Below are positions 21,443 to 31,061 of a DNA stretch of 57,587 bases, one piece after another. The notes beneath the pieces were generated by a model. The model saw only the letters and a list, made by a program, of their open reading frames with translations, ran no database searches and was not told where the DNA came from. The stretch comes from Dichomitus squalens LYAD-421 SS1 (taxonomy: Eukaryota > Basidiomycota > Agaricomycetes > Polyporales > Polyporaceae): assembly GCF_000275845.1 (NCBI RefSeq), contig NW_006766914.1, positions 269,994-327,580 of the forward strand, in the 5' to 3' direction. Position 1 is the first letter of the stretch; every line of letters begins with the position of its first letter. The position numbers were made by a program, and so were the translations under genes.

Positions 21443-21641
21443 TCACTAAACGCAATCAGGTCAGTCTCTTGTACTTAGAAGAATTTGAGAAGATACATAC
21501 TGCGATGGTACATCCGCCGCTGAAGTGCCAAGGGCGATCCTCGTCGACAAGGACGACATCCTCGGCCTCGATAGAAGCGACAAGGTCGTCCCCTGTGTCG
21601 GGGACGGCAGGTGCAACGGGGGCGAAATCGAACAGGTCCAT
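21443..21641 (-). CDS. P5: mating pheromone precursor with intron before the stop codon
   Basis: Exons 21501-21641 and 21443-21445. Exon 1 codes 47 residues, starting MDLF and ending DRPWHFSGGCTIA. The next bases are a GTATGT donor; a 55-nt intron (21446-21500, with CTGAC branch site and TTTAG acceptor) ends directly at TGA. Spliced mRNA therefore ends in the CaaX box CTIA. Unspliced mRNA would read 14 further codons (VCIF...RLT) and lose the CaaX box. An Asp-Arg pair (residues 35-36) may be the cutting site, leaving a peptide of about 8-9 residues ending GGC. It lies between R4 and R5. Confidence 0.82.
21446..21500 (-). other. Intron separating the P5 CaaX box from its stop codon
   Basis: Minus-strand GTATGT...CTGAC...TTTAG, 55 nt, falling between the last sense codon and TGA. 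In the other four pheromone genes a similar intron lies 6-90 nt after the stop. Confidence 0.7.
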
Positions 21642-22358
21642 AGCGATCAATGGATTGTGAGCGTTGGGCGCGGTCGGTGGAGGGCGGGTGTGTGCGAAGC
21701 GCACGACTATCGCGGAGAGATTGGAGTAGGCTTAGGTGGTAAGCTTAAGGAGACACAGTCAGTGAGATGCTAGATGAAGGGACGTATGAGGTGAAGAGTT
21801 ATGTGAGGAGGCCACAAAAGTTGAAGACATTATTGTTGTATAAGGGGATGCGACGCTTTGGTCATGGACTTTGGGTTCCATGTGGAATCCAAGGACAGCA
21901 GCGCGAACAGAGTAGAGGAGGTCTCACCTCAGTGTATCGACACATTGTGCAGGTGGGGGATTCATTGTTCATGCCGAGCAGGCGTCTGCTATATACACGT
22001 TGTTCATGGACGGATCCTTAATTGTTCCTATGGAATGATTTCGGGGTATGATTCGCTATTTGGGCAGCTGTGTTTGTGTGCCGAGTATGTACCTGTGGCC
22101 AGCGCGGCCAGTGCGAGTCGAGCCTAGATCGTCGTTATGTCTCTCTATGGGTTTGCCAGATATGGCAAATAGCTCTGATCGAAAGCTGGTGTCTATTGGC
22201 TACAAAGTCAGCTTACTAAGTAAGCGAAGGTAATGTACAGCACAGAACGACGAGATCCTCAGGATGATGATATTATAGACTAAGAAGCAGGAACCGAGTG
22301 CACAAAGGAGCGGAAGCGTGTCGCATATGATTTTCCAGGCGAGCGCAAAGCCGGGTGT
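21642..22358. other. P5 upstream and R5 3' region
   Basis: No supported coding frame. Contains the P5 promoter; no clear TATA box at the usual distance. Confidence 0.35.
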
Positions 22359-23984
22359 TCAAACGAGGTCATAAGGGTGTGTTGGAGGATGCGTAGGGGC
22401 GGGCATGGCCATTTCGGCAGGATGACCGAACGTGTGCGCGGAGGCAGTTGTGGCGACGGTACTCGCGGGCGAAGGGGGCGCCAAGGCAGAGCAGTACGAG
22501 GAGTCGTCCGAACGAGCGTAAGCCGTGATCTGATCGATTGGGACGTCCGTCCGATCGATGGACTGGGCCGCAAAGCGCTCCGCGTAAGTAGGCCCGAGTT
22601 TCACAATAGAATCCTTTTCCACTGGGGTAGGAGGCATATCGGCGTCCGAATCCGCGACAGCACTTCGATATGATGGAAGCGCGGAAAAGCTGTCTTTGGT
22701 GAAGCTTGAAGCAAGGCTGTGGGCAGAGGGGGCAAAATAGGGACCAGAACAAACGTCAGCATGATTCGAACAAATATGTGCTCCCAGAATGAGAATAAGG
22801 CAACTCACGGAGCGGACGGCAGTGAGACAAACTGCCTAGGCGACTGCTTGCTACTGAAGCCGGATATGTCCTTGAGCGGAAGTCCGAGTCTGCCGGATCG
22901 GGGGAAACACCCGAACACGTGTTTGCGAATCCACATGAAGCATGCGCGCGTCTCGCTTATCGCCTCCTGGCCAAATGCGAAGAACGCGAAGAAGATGAGG
23001 GACGAAAACGGAATGATGTACCAAGTCGCATAGTAGTAGTTGAGGATCATGTCGGGCAGGAAGACGGTAGGGTACGTGTCGATGCGCGAGAAGTTCCAGT
23101 GGACGTCAGTGAAGTTCGTCCAAGGCCGAAGACTGAGGGACGTGAACCAGAGTGTCAGGGACGATGAGACTACGGTGATGACGATTTCGGTGAATGCCAT
23201 TGCCATGAGTCGGAGATAGCGAGAGGTCGTGAGACCGCTGTTCGAGTTCTCGAGGAGACGAGCAAACGTCATACGGTGCCGGAGGAAGTACATTAGGGCC
23301 ATACCTGCAGAGGGTCAGAATTTCGTCGAAGTGGCGTAGGAAGGGCGTATGCGTACCAGAGTAGATGACCGTCACAAGTGAGAAGATGAGAGGCGGCACC
23401 CATATGAGTAATATAGCAGGGATGGATATGTACGTGTTCGGACGACATCCGTAGTCTTCAATTATATCGAACCGATGCCCTTGGACAATGTAATCTAGGA
23501 AGACTTAGCAGATGTCCCGCAATAATTCCAAATATACGTAGTACTCACGGAGACCCATCCAAAGCATAGGCAGACCAAAACAGAGTAGAAGCTCAATGAT
23601 TTGTCTCCGACGCTTATCCGCTCTCGAATTTTGTATGTGACTGGCAGAGGCGACTTGGGCTAGATGGACGCTGATGCACATGCATGCAGCCGGAAGCGCA
23701 ATCCCAGCGCCAATGATAATTCTGCTCGCTGAAGGAGACTTGTCAGTTGCGCCGTATCGCAGAAACCATCTGTTGAACATACTGATGTCACACCAAACGA
23801 CTGCCTTCACTAGGATACTCTGATGCCAAATAACAGCGTCGACGCCGTATATCACGTTAATCACAAAGAGCCACGCAACCATAGCCAGAGTTGCAACATT
23901 TCTAGCACGCCAATGCCATGGCAGAGTGATGAGGACGAGGAAGGCAGCGGCAAACGCTACGTAGGGAAGTTCAGGAGGCGACAT
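22359..23984 (-). CDS. STE3: R5: STE3-like pheromone receptor
   Basis: Starts MSPPELPYVAFAAAFLVLITLP, then RARNVATLAMVAWLF, VIYGVDAVIW, VVWCDIS, ALPAACMCIS, the RADKRRRQIIELL loop, CFGLPMLWMGLR, YIVQGHRFDIIEDYGC and LIWVPPL. Later blocks are TTSRYLRLMAMAFTEIV and FFAFFAFGQEAISETRA. The tail is split by an intron at 22717-22808, which rejoins CC with C to give a Ser/Pro-rich C-terminus ending HPYDLV. Closest to R2. The start ATG (23982-23984) lies directly before helix 1; the open frame upstream is not conserved. Confidence 0.92.
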
Positions 23985-26543
23985 AGTTGGATCAAGATTA
24001 GAGAGGGAGAGACAGAAACACGAGCGGAAAGAAGCCGCTTCATGTCTTTGAGCACGAGAGGTGGGATGAGCGCGTAGTACTCGCCACGCAGGAGGCACAA
24101 TGGTCTTAGAGGGACAATGACCGAGCTCGAGAGTCGCGCGCGAGAGCACAATAGCAACATGTTAGCGCCCGAAAGCAAGCGGCTCCGAAAATCACGGACG
24201 GTTTCAGGCGGCGCTAGTGTAGTAAGCCGTTCCCTGCTCGTGAGCTATGTATCACACTCTAAGAATGTACTCACATCTGGAAATGAGGACATGTTTGCCT
24301 CGAGAGCTCAGGTATAATCGTGATGGAAACAATCAGCTTGAACGCGCAGCCTCAGCACGCACCTCCGATGTGATGTTGAACGAGCAACGTCTAAGCAGAC
24401 GCGGCGCGAAGGCATACAACTTCAACGCAGGACGAGCATACTAGGGCACGCAGAAGGAAAAATAGGTGATCACCATCCAGGTAATCCTCATTGGCCCAAG
24501 CCCATCGATGCCGTCTAGCGCGTATGTGTGTATGGTCGAGGAACTGGGCGTTACACCATGTCGACAGAGTTAGACGGGACCTCTTGTAGGGCATGTTCGC
24601 TTTGCCCGCCCTACATATCCCCTGTCGGGTTAGTGGGAGAGGTTGAACGACGTACAACTGGCGGTATCGATACGTCTTATTTGCGGCATTGGTGGGACAT
24701 GATCATAGTGAAAGGCCTGAGAACCTGTTTTAGCCGCAAGCACACCCATGGGCCATCTGTTGCCAGCTATTGGCAGACAGACAAAGAGAATCGTTTGAGT
24801 GGTCAGAACGAGGCGACCCTTGCAAAAAATGATTGGCGCAAGGGAAGAGACGAGATGCACTAAGCTTTCACTGGAAGAGGATGGCAGGTAACGATCACCT
24901 GACTCACACTCCAGGTCGCGTCGCGTACAGGCGCCGAGAGGGACCCCCAGAGGCAAATCACACTTTGTCCGCAAAGTCGTTCACTGCAGTCCCAGAGTAC
25001 TTTGTCCTAAGATCAGATTTGACTTACTGAAGTATATTGTGACAAATTCACACCGATAGCAGCAGCAGCGTACCCAGCGGAGTTCAACTATTCCGTAACC
25101 ACCGGCTAGAGCACTTCGAGCAATCACGCAGACTTCGCTCGTCTTGGTAAAGAGCACAAGGCAGAGAACATGTGAGTACACCACTCACCGCTTGATTGTC
25201 CAAGCCCGAGTACCAGAGGAGCGGAAACAGCCAGACGCACCCCAGACCCAGACGGACGGACGCAGCAGCCAACGATCAGAGACATCGCCCCAGAAATCAC
25301 AAACTCAGCTCTCCAGATAAAGACGCACTAGTTCAAAGTAGGAGGACACACACGGCCGGACTGCCTGTCTGGCAGTGGCGTCGCTCCGGCCGACGCACGA
25401 TCGCGCAGCTCAGTGCCAGTGCCGCTGCGCCCGTTGAGCCCAGAACTGAGACAGGGTCAAAGCACTCACCTCAATTGTGGAACAGGCCTGTAAAGTGGGG
25501 TTGCGGACTCCGAAACGGAAGGGCGGTCTGTGGTTCCGCACCCTTCGCCCAATTGTAAAACAAGGGGACTCACCACCTCGAGTATCCCGTTCTGGTAGGC
25601 TACACGTCGTCGGCGTGTGGTTGGGTTGTCGCGGTCGTGACACAGTATGAGAGGAGGTGGGAGACGAGACGAGAGTGCAAGCCTTCCCCGTAGTGGCTCT
25701 TATACCAGGTCGTCGGCGAGAACCAACAGTTCCTCGGCACGTCGCCGCCATTGTGCTTGGACACACGGTCAATGGAGAAGCATGGAGTTCAAAGGAAGAC
25801 AAAGACGCGTTTGCAGAACCAATTGGGCGGACAATAGGGGCAAGGGTTCCACGGTTCAGAAAGCGACGCGGCAGGCGGCCCAGCTGTGGTTGCAAGTAAC
25901 GCGTCACGTGATCGCCCTCGACGCGTCTTGGACTGCAACCATGTCCTGGGCTCTACGAATAGCTCTCAGTCCACCGTCACTGGAGGTCCAATCATGCTTT
26001 CTAAGGTTATGATAGTCTTCTAGAATAGAAAAGACAAAGGGGGTCAGTGTATCGTTCTGAATGCATAGACAATGGTGATCAGCCCTAACCACGACACTCT
26101 CCCCGTCAAGCTCCTAGGGATCACATACGCCTGCCAGAAGCAAATCCATGGGCGGGACCTGAGAGGTACAAAGCATATGCGCGGAGACAGATGTTTTGAG
26201 CGTTCTTGGTCCTCATGAGTGACGACATGGTTGACGAGCTGTTGGGGGAGAGTGGATGGTAAATATGCCAGTGCGACATAACTTCTATTGACATGGAGAG
26301 ATATCTCAAAGCGAATGTAGTACAATACACGCCCTGTCAGGGTTATAAAGACCACTATTGCGGCGGCGAAAGGAACGTCATGGTAAGCTGTGTGAGGTGG
26401 GATGTTGCTAGAGATACAGTGGTATAGAGGAGACGGAATACGGACACAAGCACAGAACACGACAAGGGAGACAAAGAACGCAGCGGACACGTTCAGCAAA
26501 GACCTGCCGCAGGTCTTTCGGGGTATATGATGCTCATGACTGC
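23985..26543. other. Long stretch between R5 and R6, no supported gene
   Basis: Many short frames on both strands, some rich in Arg/Pro. A hydrophobic minus-strand frame (26044-26499) has no ATG and no recognised motif. I looked for pheromone ends (CaaX plus stop) on both strands and found none. Confidence 0.35.
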
Positions 26544-28139
26544 TCAGACCATCTCGATGGATTCTGAGCCCACGTTGTGTGGCGCCTGTACGTCCCCTTC
26601 CTCCTGCTCCTCTTCCTCCTCGGACTTCGATGGCGTCGGATGGTGTACCGCTGACGAGTCTGGGACTCTCATAAACGGTAGTGATGGGAGAGGTGGTACG
26701 GGATGGATGGCATGCTCCTGGTCCTTCTCCGAGACCGGAGACCCGATGAACGTGCTCGATCCCACAGAGAAGCCCGAAGGCGAATGCAGCGCCTTATCAT
26801 GAGAGCCCTCTGCAGAATGGCCTGCGGACTGATCATCGGAGAAGACGCTGTCCAGCGAGGCACGGCGGATGGTGCGATTAATGAACGTGGGAAGAGCAGT
26901 TCCTAAGAGTCCAACCGTCTTTGACCTGTATAGTGTGCAAAGGGTCATAGTGAACCTCTACATCGCAGAATGGATAAAACAAATGAAGACGTACACGAAG
27001 GAATCGAGCTCGCTGCTGCGCTCCATGGTGCTGATGCCGACCTTCTTAGCGATGGACGTCATCGCCAACTTGTAGTGTTTGCGCGCCTCCTCCGCGAGCC
27101 CGAAAAAGAGGAAGAAGACGAGGGCGCACGCGATGGGCATCCAGAGGCGAAAGTTGATCACAGAGACGAGTTGCGGGTCTGCGCGCCAGATGACGGCAGG
27201 ATACTGATCGACGCGACCGAAACGGGAGTGCAGGTTCGCCATCCCGCGCCATTTGTACGGAGCAAGCTTGAAGTTCTCAGTGATATTGTAGATCGTCAGC
27301 GGAAGCGTGAAGAGGAACTCGAGCGAGGCGAGTCCCATGAGCCGGAAGTAGCGGTTGAAGGTGATGTTCGCGTTGGACGCCATGAGCTCGGTGAACCGTC
27401 GGCGGCGCTTGAAGAACGCCGTGAGGGTGAGAACGCAGTAGGTCGCGGAGACGAGTCCGATCGGAATGGGCCAGAGGTAGTACAGGATGAGAGCGAGCCA
27501 TGTGTTGGGGTACGCTTCGATGCAGCCGACGCCTTCCATCAGGTCAAACCGGTGGCCCTCGTAGACCCAGTCTGCAAGCGAGGTCAGAAAACAGAATATG
27601 ATGTGTGGAATGGAGAGTGGGCCCACAAACCGCGATCGCGAGAACGGGGATACCAAGTCCGATCAGGAAATCGTTAATGATGTTACGTCGCTTGTCCGCG
27701 CGGGTAATGGACACCGACGACACATTGGCGATGTGGTACAGGCGGCGGTTGATGACTAGGGACGCAGTACATACACCAATGGATGCCCCAATGTAGAACC
27801 GAATGACTGCATATCGTAGGCTCAGTATACTGTGGACGCAAACTTTCCTGAGCCTACTCACATATGTCACACCAGACAGGGGCGACGTTGATCACATTAT
27901 CCCGCCACACGAGAACGTTAATGGCTTGGAAGAGGCATTGCCCACCAACCCAAAAGATGTAGAGGACACAACCGATGTTCCAGGCTGCGGCCCCACGCGT
28001 CAGTACATCACTTCCTTGGTCAAGAGAGCGCGCGACACGCACCGACGCAATGCCAGTAGAGAGGAACACTGATGAGGACGAAGCCTAGAAAAGAGAACGC
28101 CGCAATGATATCGACTTGAATATGCCAGGGTAGCGCCAT
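26544..28139 (-). CDS. STE3: R6: STE3-like pheromone receptor
   Basis: Starts MALPWHIQVDIIAAFSFLGF and shows WNIGCVLYIFWVGG, NVAPVWCDI, IGASIGVCTASLVINRRLYHIA, the RADKRRNIINDF loop, GLGIPVLAIAV, YEGHRFDLMEGVGCIEAYPN, NRYFRLMGLAS and FFLFFGLAEEARKHYKLA. A tail intron uses the GTACGT donor (near 26990) and rejoins as SFV|SKTVG, which restores an alignment with the R7 tail. The C-terminus is acidic and ends SIEMV. It is a close paralogue of R7 and related to R1. R6 and R7 are adjacent and in the same direction, as expected from tandem duplication. Confidence 0.92.
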
Positions 28140-29537
28140 GTCGCTGTTGTATTCGTGCACAGCGTGAAGCCAATGAAACAGGGAATACAAAGTCGAGTGC
28201 GCGTCGACAGCGACTGGGTGGTCTTGTACGCGCAGGGCAGTGGAAGACAGCTGCCTACGTGGGTCCGAGTCGTCCTCAACCCTTCACTAGTACTCGATAC
28301 TTATCTCCCTCGCGTATGCCTCTCGGTCCTATGCCTACCTGCGTTCGGCTGTCCTCACTAATCCTCGCGACCATCGTAAATGCAACCTTGCTGCTCCACT
28401 TGAGTGCCCGCTAGTGGACATTCTCGGGCTCTCCTAATCCGGATGCTCCCTTGTATTCGGCCCCGAAAAGGAAGTGTTAGGCGATGGCGACAAGCGGACA
28501 ACCAGGTCATCCGAGTATGATGAGAAGCTCTATGGGCGTGGCGAGATGAGTTTCCATGCTCTCCGGCTCCAAGGAGTGCCGTATCAGGATACGAGTTCCG
28601 CGTCGTTCGCACTGGCAGGCGTCCACTGCGGGACGCTGGGCCTTAGCCGCTGTCGTAGTCCATGAGCGGCTTAGCCCGGCCGTGCAGGCAGACAGGACAT
28701 CTGAGCAAGAGATCGAATGAGATGCGGACTGTGCACTATACGAAGGCGAAGCTACTCACACGATCGAAACGCAGGATTGGTGCGGAGTCTGCCGGTGCAT
28801 AGCGAGATTGTCAACATCCAGCCCGAGCAACGAGAGAACCATCGTTCAAACCGCAGCCGCCACAGTTGTGTTTAGATGTTGGATACAAATCTGCAAGCTC
28901 GGTGGGACTCCTTACGATGTCGATCTGCATTTTCTGCAGGACCAGGGTGCCAGCGGGAACTCCGGCAGTCTGAGCGTCCACGCCAGCGTGCATTTCGAAC
29001 ACCTCAGTAAGAGGTCAATCAGAGAGGTCATGATAATCACGTACCTTCTTGCTCAAACAGGGCTGATGGTGTCGACGATGATTGACGAAGTCAAGCGCAC
29101 GTTCTGGCGCCTCGCTGCCAGCAGAAATCCGGGCGCGCGGGCCAAAGACGGGCCGGTGCGGAAGACTTCGTCTGAGTGAGCAGTTGCAAACGATCGCTTA
29201 ATGGCAGGTTTGGGTTGATCAACATGGTCTATCATGTGCGTAGCTGAGAAACACGGCGGCGTGTCTATACATCGTAGGAAATACACGATAAAAATACGAT
29301 TAACCGCGACGGGCGGCGAAATGAGCGTCGTGAGGGGGTAATGTGTGGGGGGGGGTATGCGGGTGTGCTAACAATACAGTTGTGCCTGGGGCAAGGCGAC
29401 CTAAGAACCATAATCCGAACCGAGACGCAGATGGTGGAGAGGAAACGCAGCGGAAAGGAGGCGAGGCGATGAGTAGAAAGGTTTTCGCGAGATGGGATGG
29501 AGATATAACTGGAGCCTAACAGTCCGGATGTGGGAGC
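28140..29537. other. R6 upstream and R7 3' region
   Basis: No supported gene. A minus-strand frame (28811-29002 and just beyond) reads smoothly (EVFEMHAGVDAQTAGVPAG) but has no recognised domain or start. An upstream block at 28432-28511 is shared with R7. Confidence 0.35.
28432..28511 (-). promoter_or_regulatory. Upstream block of R6 conserved with R7
   Basis: About 80 bases, starting TCCTAATCCGGA on the plus strand and ending GGTCATC, match the block at 31334-31412 with roughly three-quarters identity by eye. Both lie 270-300 bases upstream of their receptor ATG. It is either shared promoter or leader sequence kept since the duplication. Confidence 0.55.
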
Positions 29538-31061
29538 TCAAACCATGTCGATGCCAGAGTTCGGGCGCACCGATGAAGGCACATCCGCGTCGCCGCGGTC
29601 GTCGTGGGACGGCGTGGGCGAGGCGGGGCGGTATGCGCGTGGAGGTTTGGGGAAGTTGATGGTCGGCACGGACAACGCGATCGGAGAGGGCTGCGCGTTC
29701 TTCTCGGCCTTCTCCGAGTCGGTCGGCGAGGAGATGTAAGTACTCGAGCCCACAGAGCTGCCTCCGGGGGAGTACGCCGCCTTCTCCTCGACCTCGCTGA
29801 TGGAGATGTTCGTCGACAGCCTGTCCGAGAAGCTGTCCATGGAGCCGCGGCGCATGCTCGCGTTGGGCTGGATGAAGGTCGGGATGGTGACCTTGCCAAA
29901 GCCCGACTTGGAGCCCGCAGAGCTGAAGCCGGTGCTCGCCGTGCGGTCGAAGGTGGTGATACCGACGCGCTTCGCGACGGACGAGAGCGCCATCTTGTAG
30001 TGCTTGCGCGCCTCCTCGGCGAGGCCGAAGAACAAGAAGAATGTGCACGCGAGCGCGACGGGGACCCAGGCCCTGAAGCGCATGAGCGACACGGTGGCCG
30101 AATCCGAACGCCAGCTGATGGCGGCGACGTGGTCGACGCGGCCGAAGCCCGAGTGGAGGTCCGCGAAGCCGCGCCACGGGTATGGGTCTTGCTTGAAGTT
30201 CGAGACGATGTTGTAGATCGTCAGGGGAATCGTGAACATCACCTCGATGGAGGCGAGACCCATCAAGCGGAAGTAGCGGTTGAAGGTCAAGTTCTTGTTC
30301 GACGCCATGAGCTCGTTGAACTGCCTGCGACGCTTGAAAAACGCGCGGAGGGTCAGGATGCAGTATGTCCCGGAAACCAGACCGAGAGGGATGGGCCACA
30401 GGAAGTAGAGGATGAGTGCGAGCCATGTGTTTGGGTACGCCTCAAGGCATCCCATGCCCTCGAGGATGTTGAACCGGTGACCCTGGTAGAACCAGTCTAC
30501 GGGAGAAGTCAGACGACGATCCCAGAGAGCTTAGCTGACGGGGACTTACAGACTGCGATGGAGAGGAGTGGGATACCGAGTCCGATAAGGAGATCGGTAA
30601 TCATGTTTCGCCGCTTATCCGCGCGAGTGATCGACACCGCGGAGACGTTGGCGATATGGTACAGACGGCGGTTGATGACGAGTGAAGCGCAAACGACGCC
30701 GATCGATGCACCAATGTAGAAGCGAATGTCTGTAGGATCCAGAGGTATTAGGTCGTGTTGTTGGTGCTCAAAAAATCTATGTACTCACAGAAATCGCACC
30801 AGCCGGGGGCGAAGTCAATCGCGGAGTTTCTCCAGACGATGTAGTTGACGCCATTGAACAGACAGAGAAGACCGACCCAGAATATGTAGATGACGCATCC
30901 GACGTTCCATGCTGAGTGTTCAGTGTTAGCTACTCGACTCTAATAGGCAAGTCAAATATCCGCTCACCTTCCAAATGCCAATAGAGGGGAACACTGATCA
31001 GGCAGGCACCGAATATGGAGAACGATCCGGTGATGATCGCCTCGTCGACAGGAGACACCAT
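29538..31061 (-). CDS. STE3: R7: STE3-like pheromone receptor
   Basis: Starts MVSPVDEAIITGSFSIFGAC, with a first intron after WHLE, then AWNVGCVIYIFWVGL, FAPGWCDF, IGASIGVVCASLVINRRLYHIA, the RADKRRNMITDL loop, GLGIPLLSIAV, YQGHRFNILEGMGCLEAYPN, NRYFRLMGLASIEVMFTIPL and FFLFFGLAEEARKHYKMA. The tail of about 150 residues ends SGIDMV, like the SIEMV end of R6. The third exon onwards is strongly GC-rich, which opens long artefactual frames on the opposite strand. Confidence 0.93.

Noticed and set aside
21864..22010. Plus-strand frame starting MDFGF between P5 and R5
   Set aside because: Starts like a pheromone precursor but has many cysteines, no CaaX end at any stop, and no 3' intron or AU-rich element of the kind seen in P1-P5.
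24490..24657. Minus-strand frame with STWCNAQ, reminiscent of a W-C pheromone end
   Set aside because: The frame runs on well past the Cys, there is no stop or splice donor in the right place, and no MD start.
26044..26499. Hydrophobic minus-strand frame of 151 codons after R6
   Set aside because: Begins at TTG without an ATG, matches no receptor block, and probably belongs to the R6 3' region.
28808..29179. Plus-strand frame of 123 codons between R6 and R7
   Set aside because: No domain, no promoter or exon support; the opposite strand reads more like coding.
29401..30719. Very long open frames on both strands over R7 (also over R1 at 6440-7279 and over 45616-46359)
   Set aside because: They lie antisense or out of frame to clear receptor or nuclease coding sequence. 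Arg/His/Pro-rich composition shows they are GC-rich shadows.
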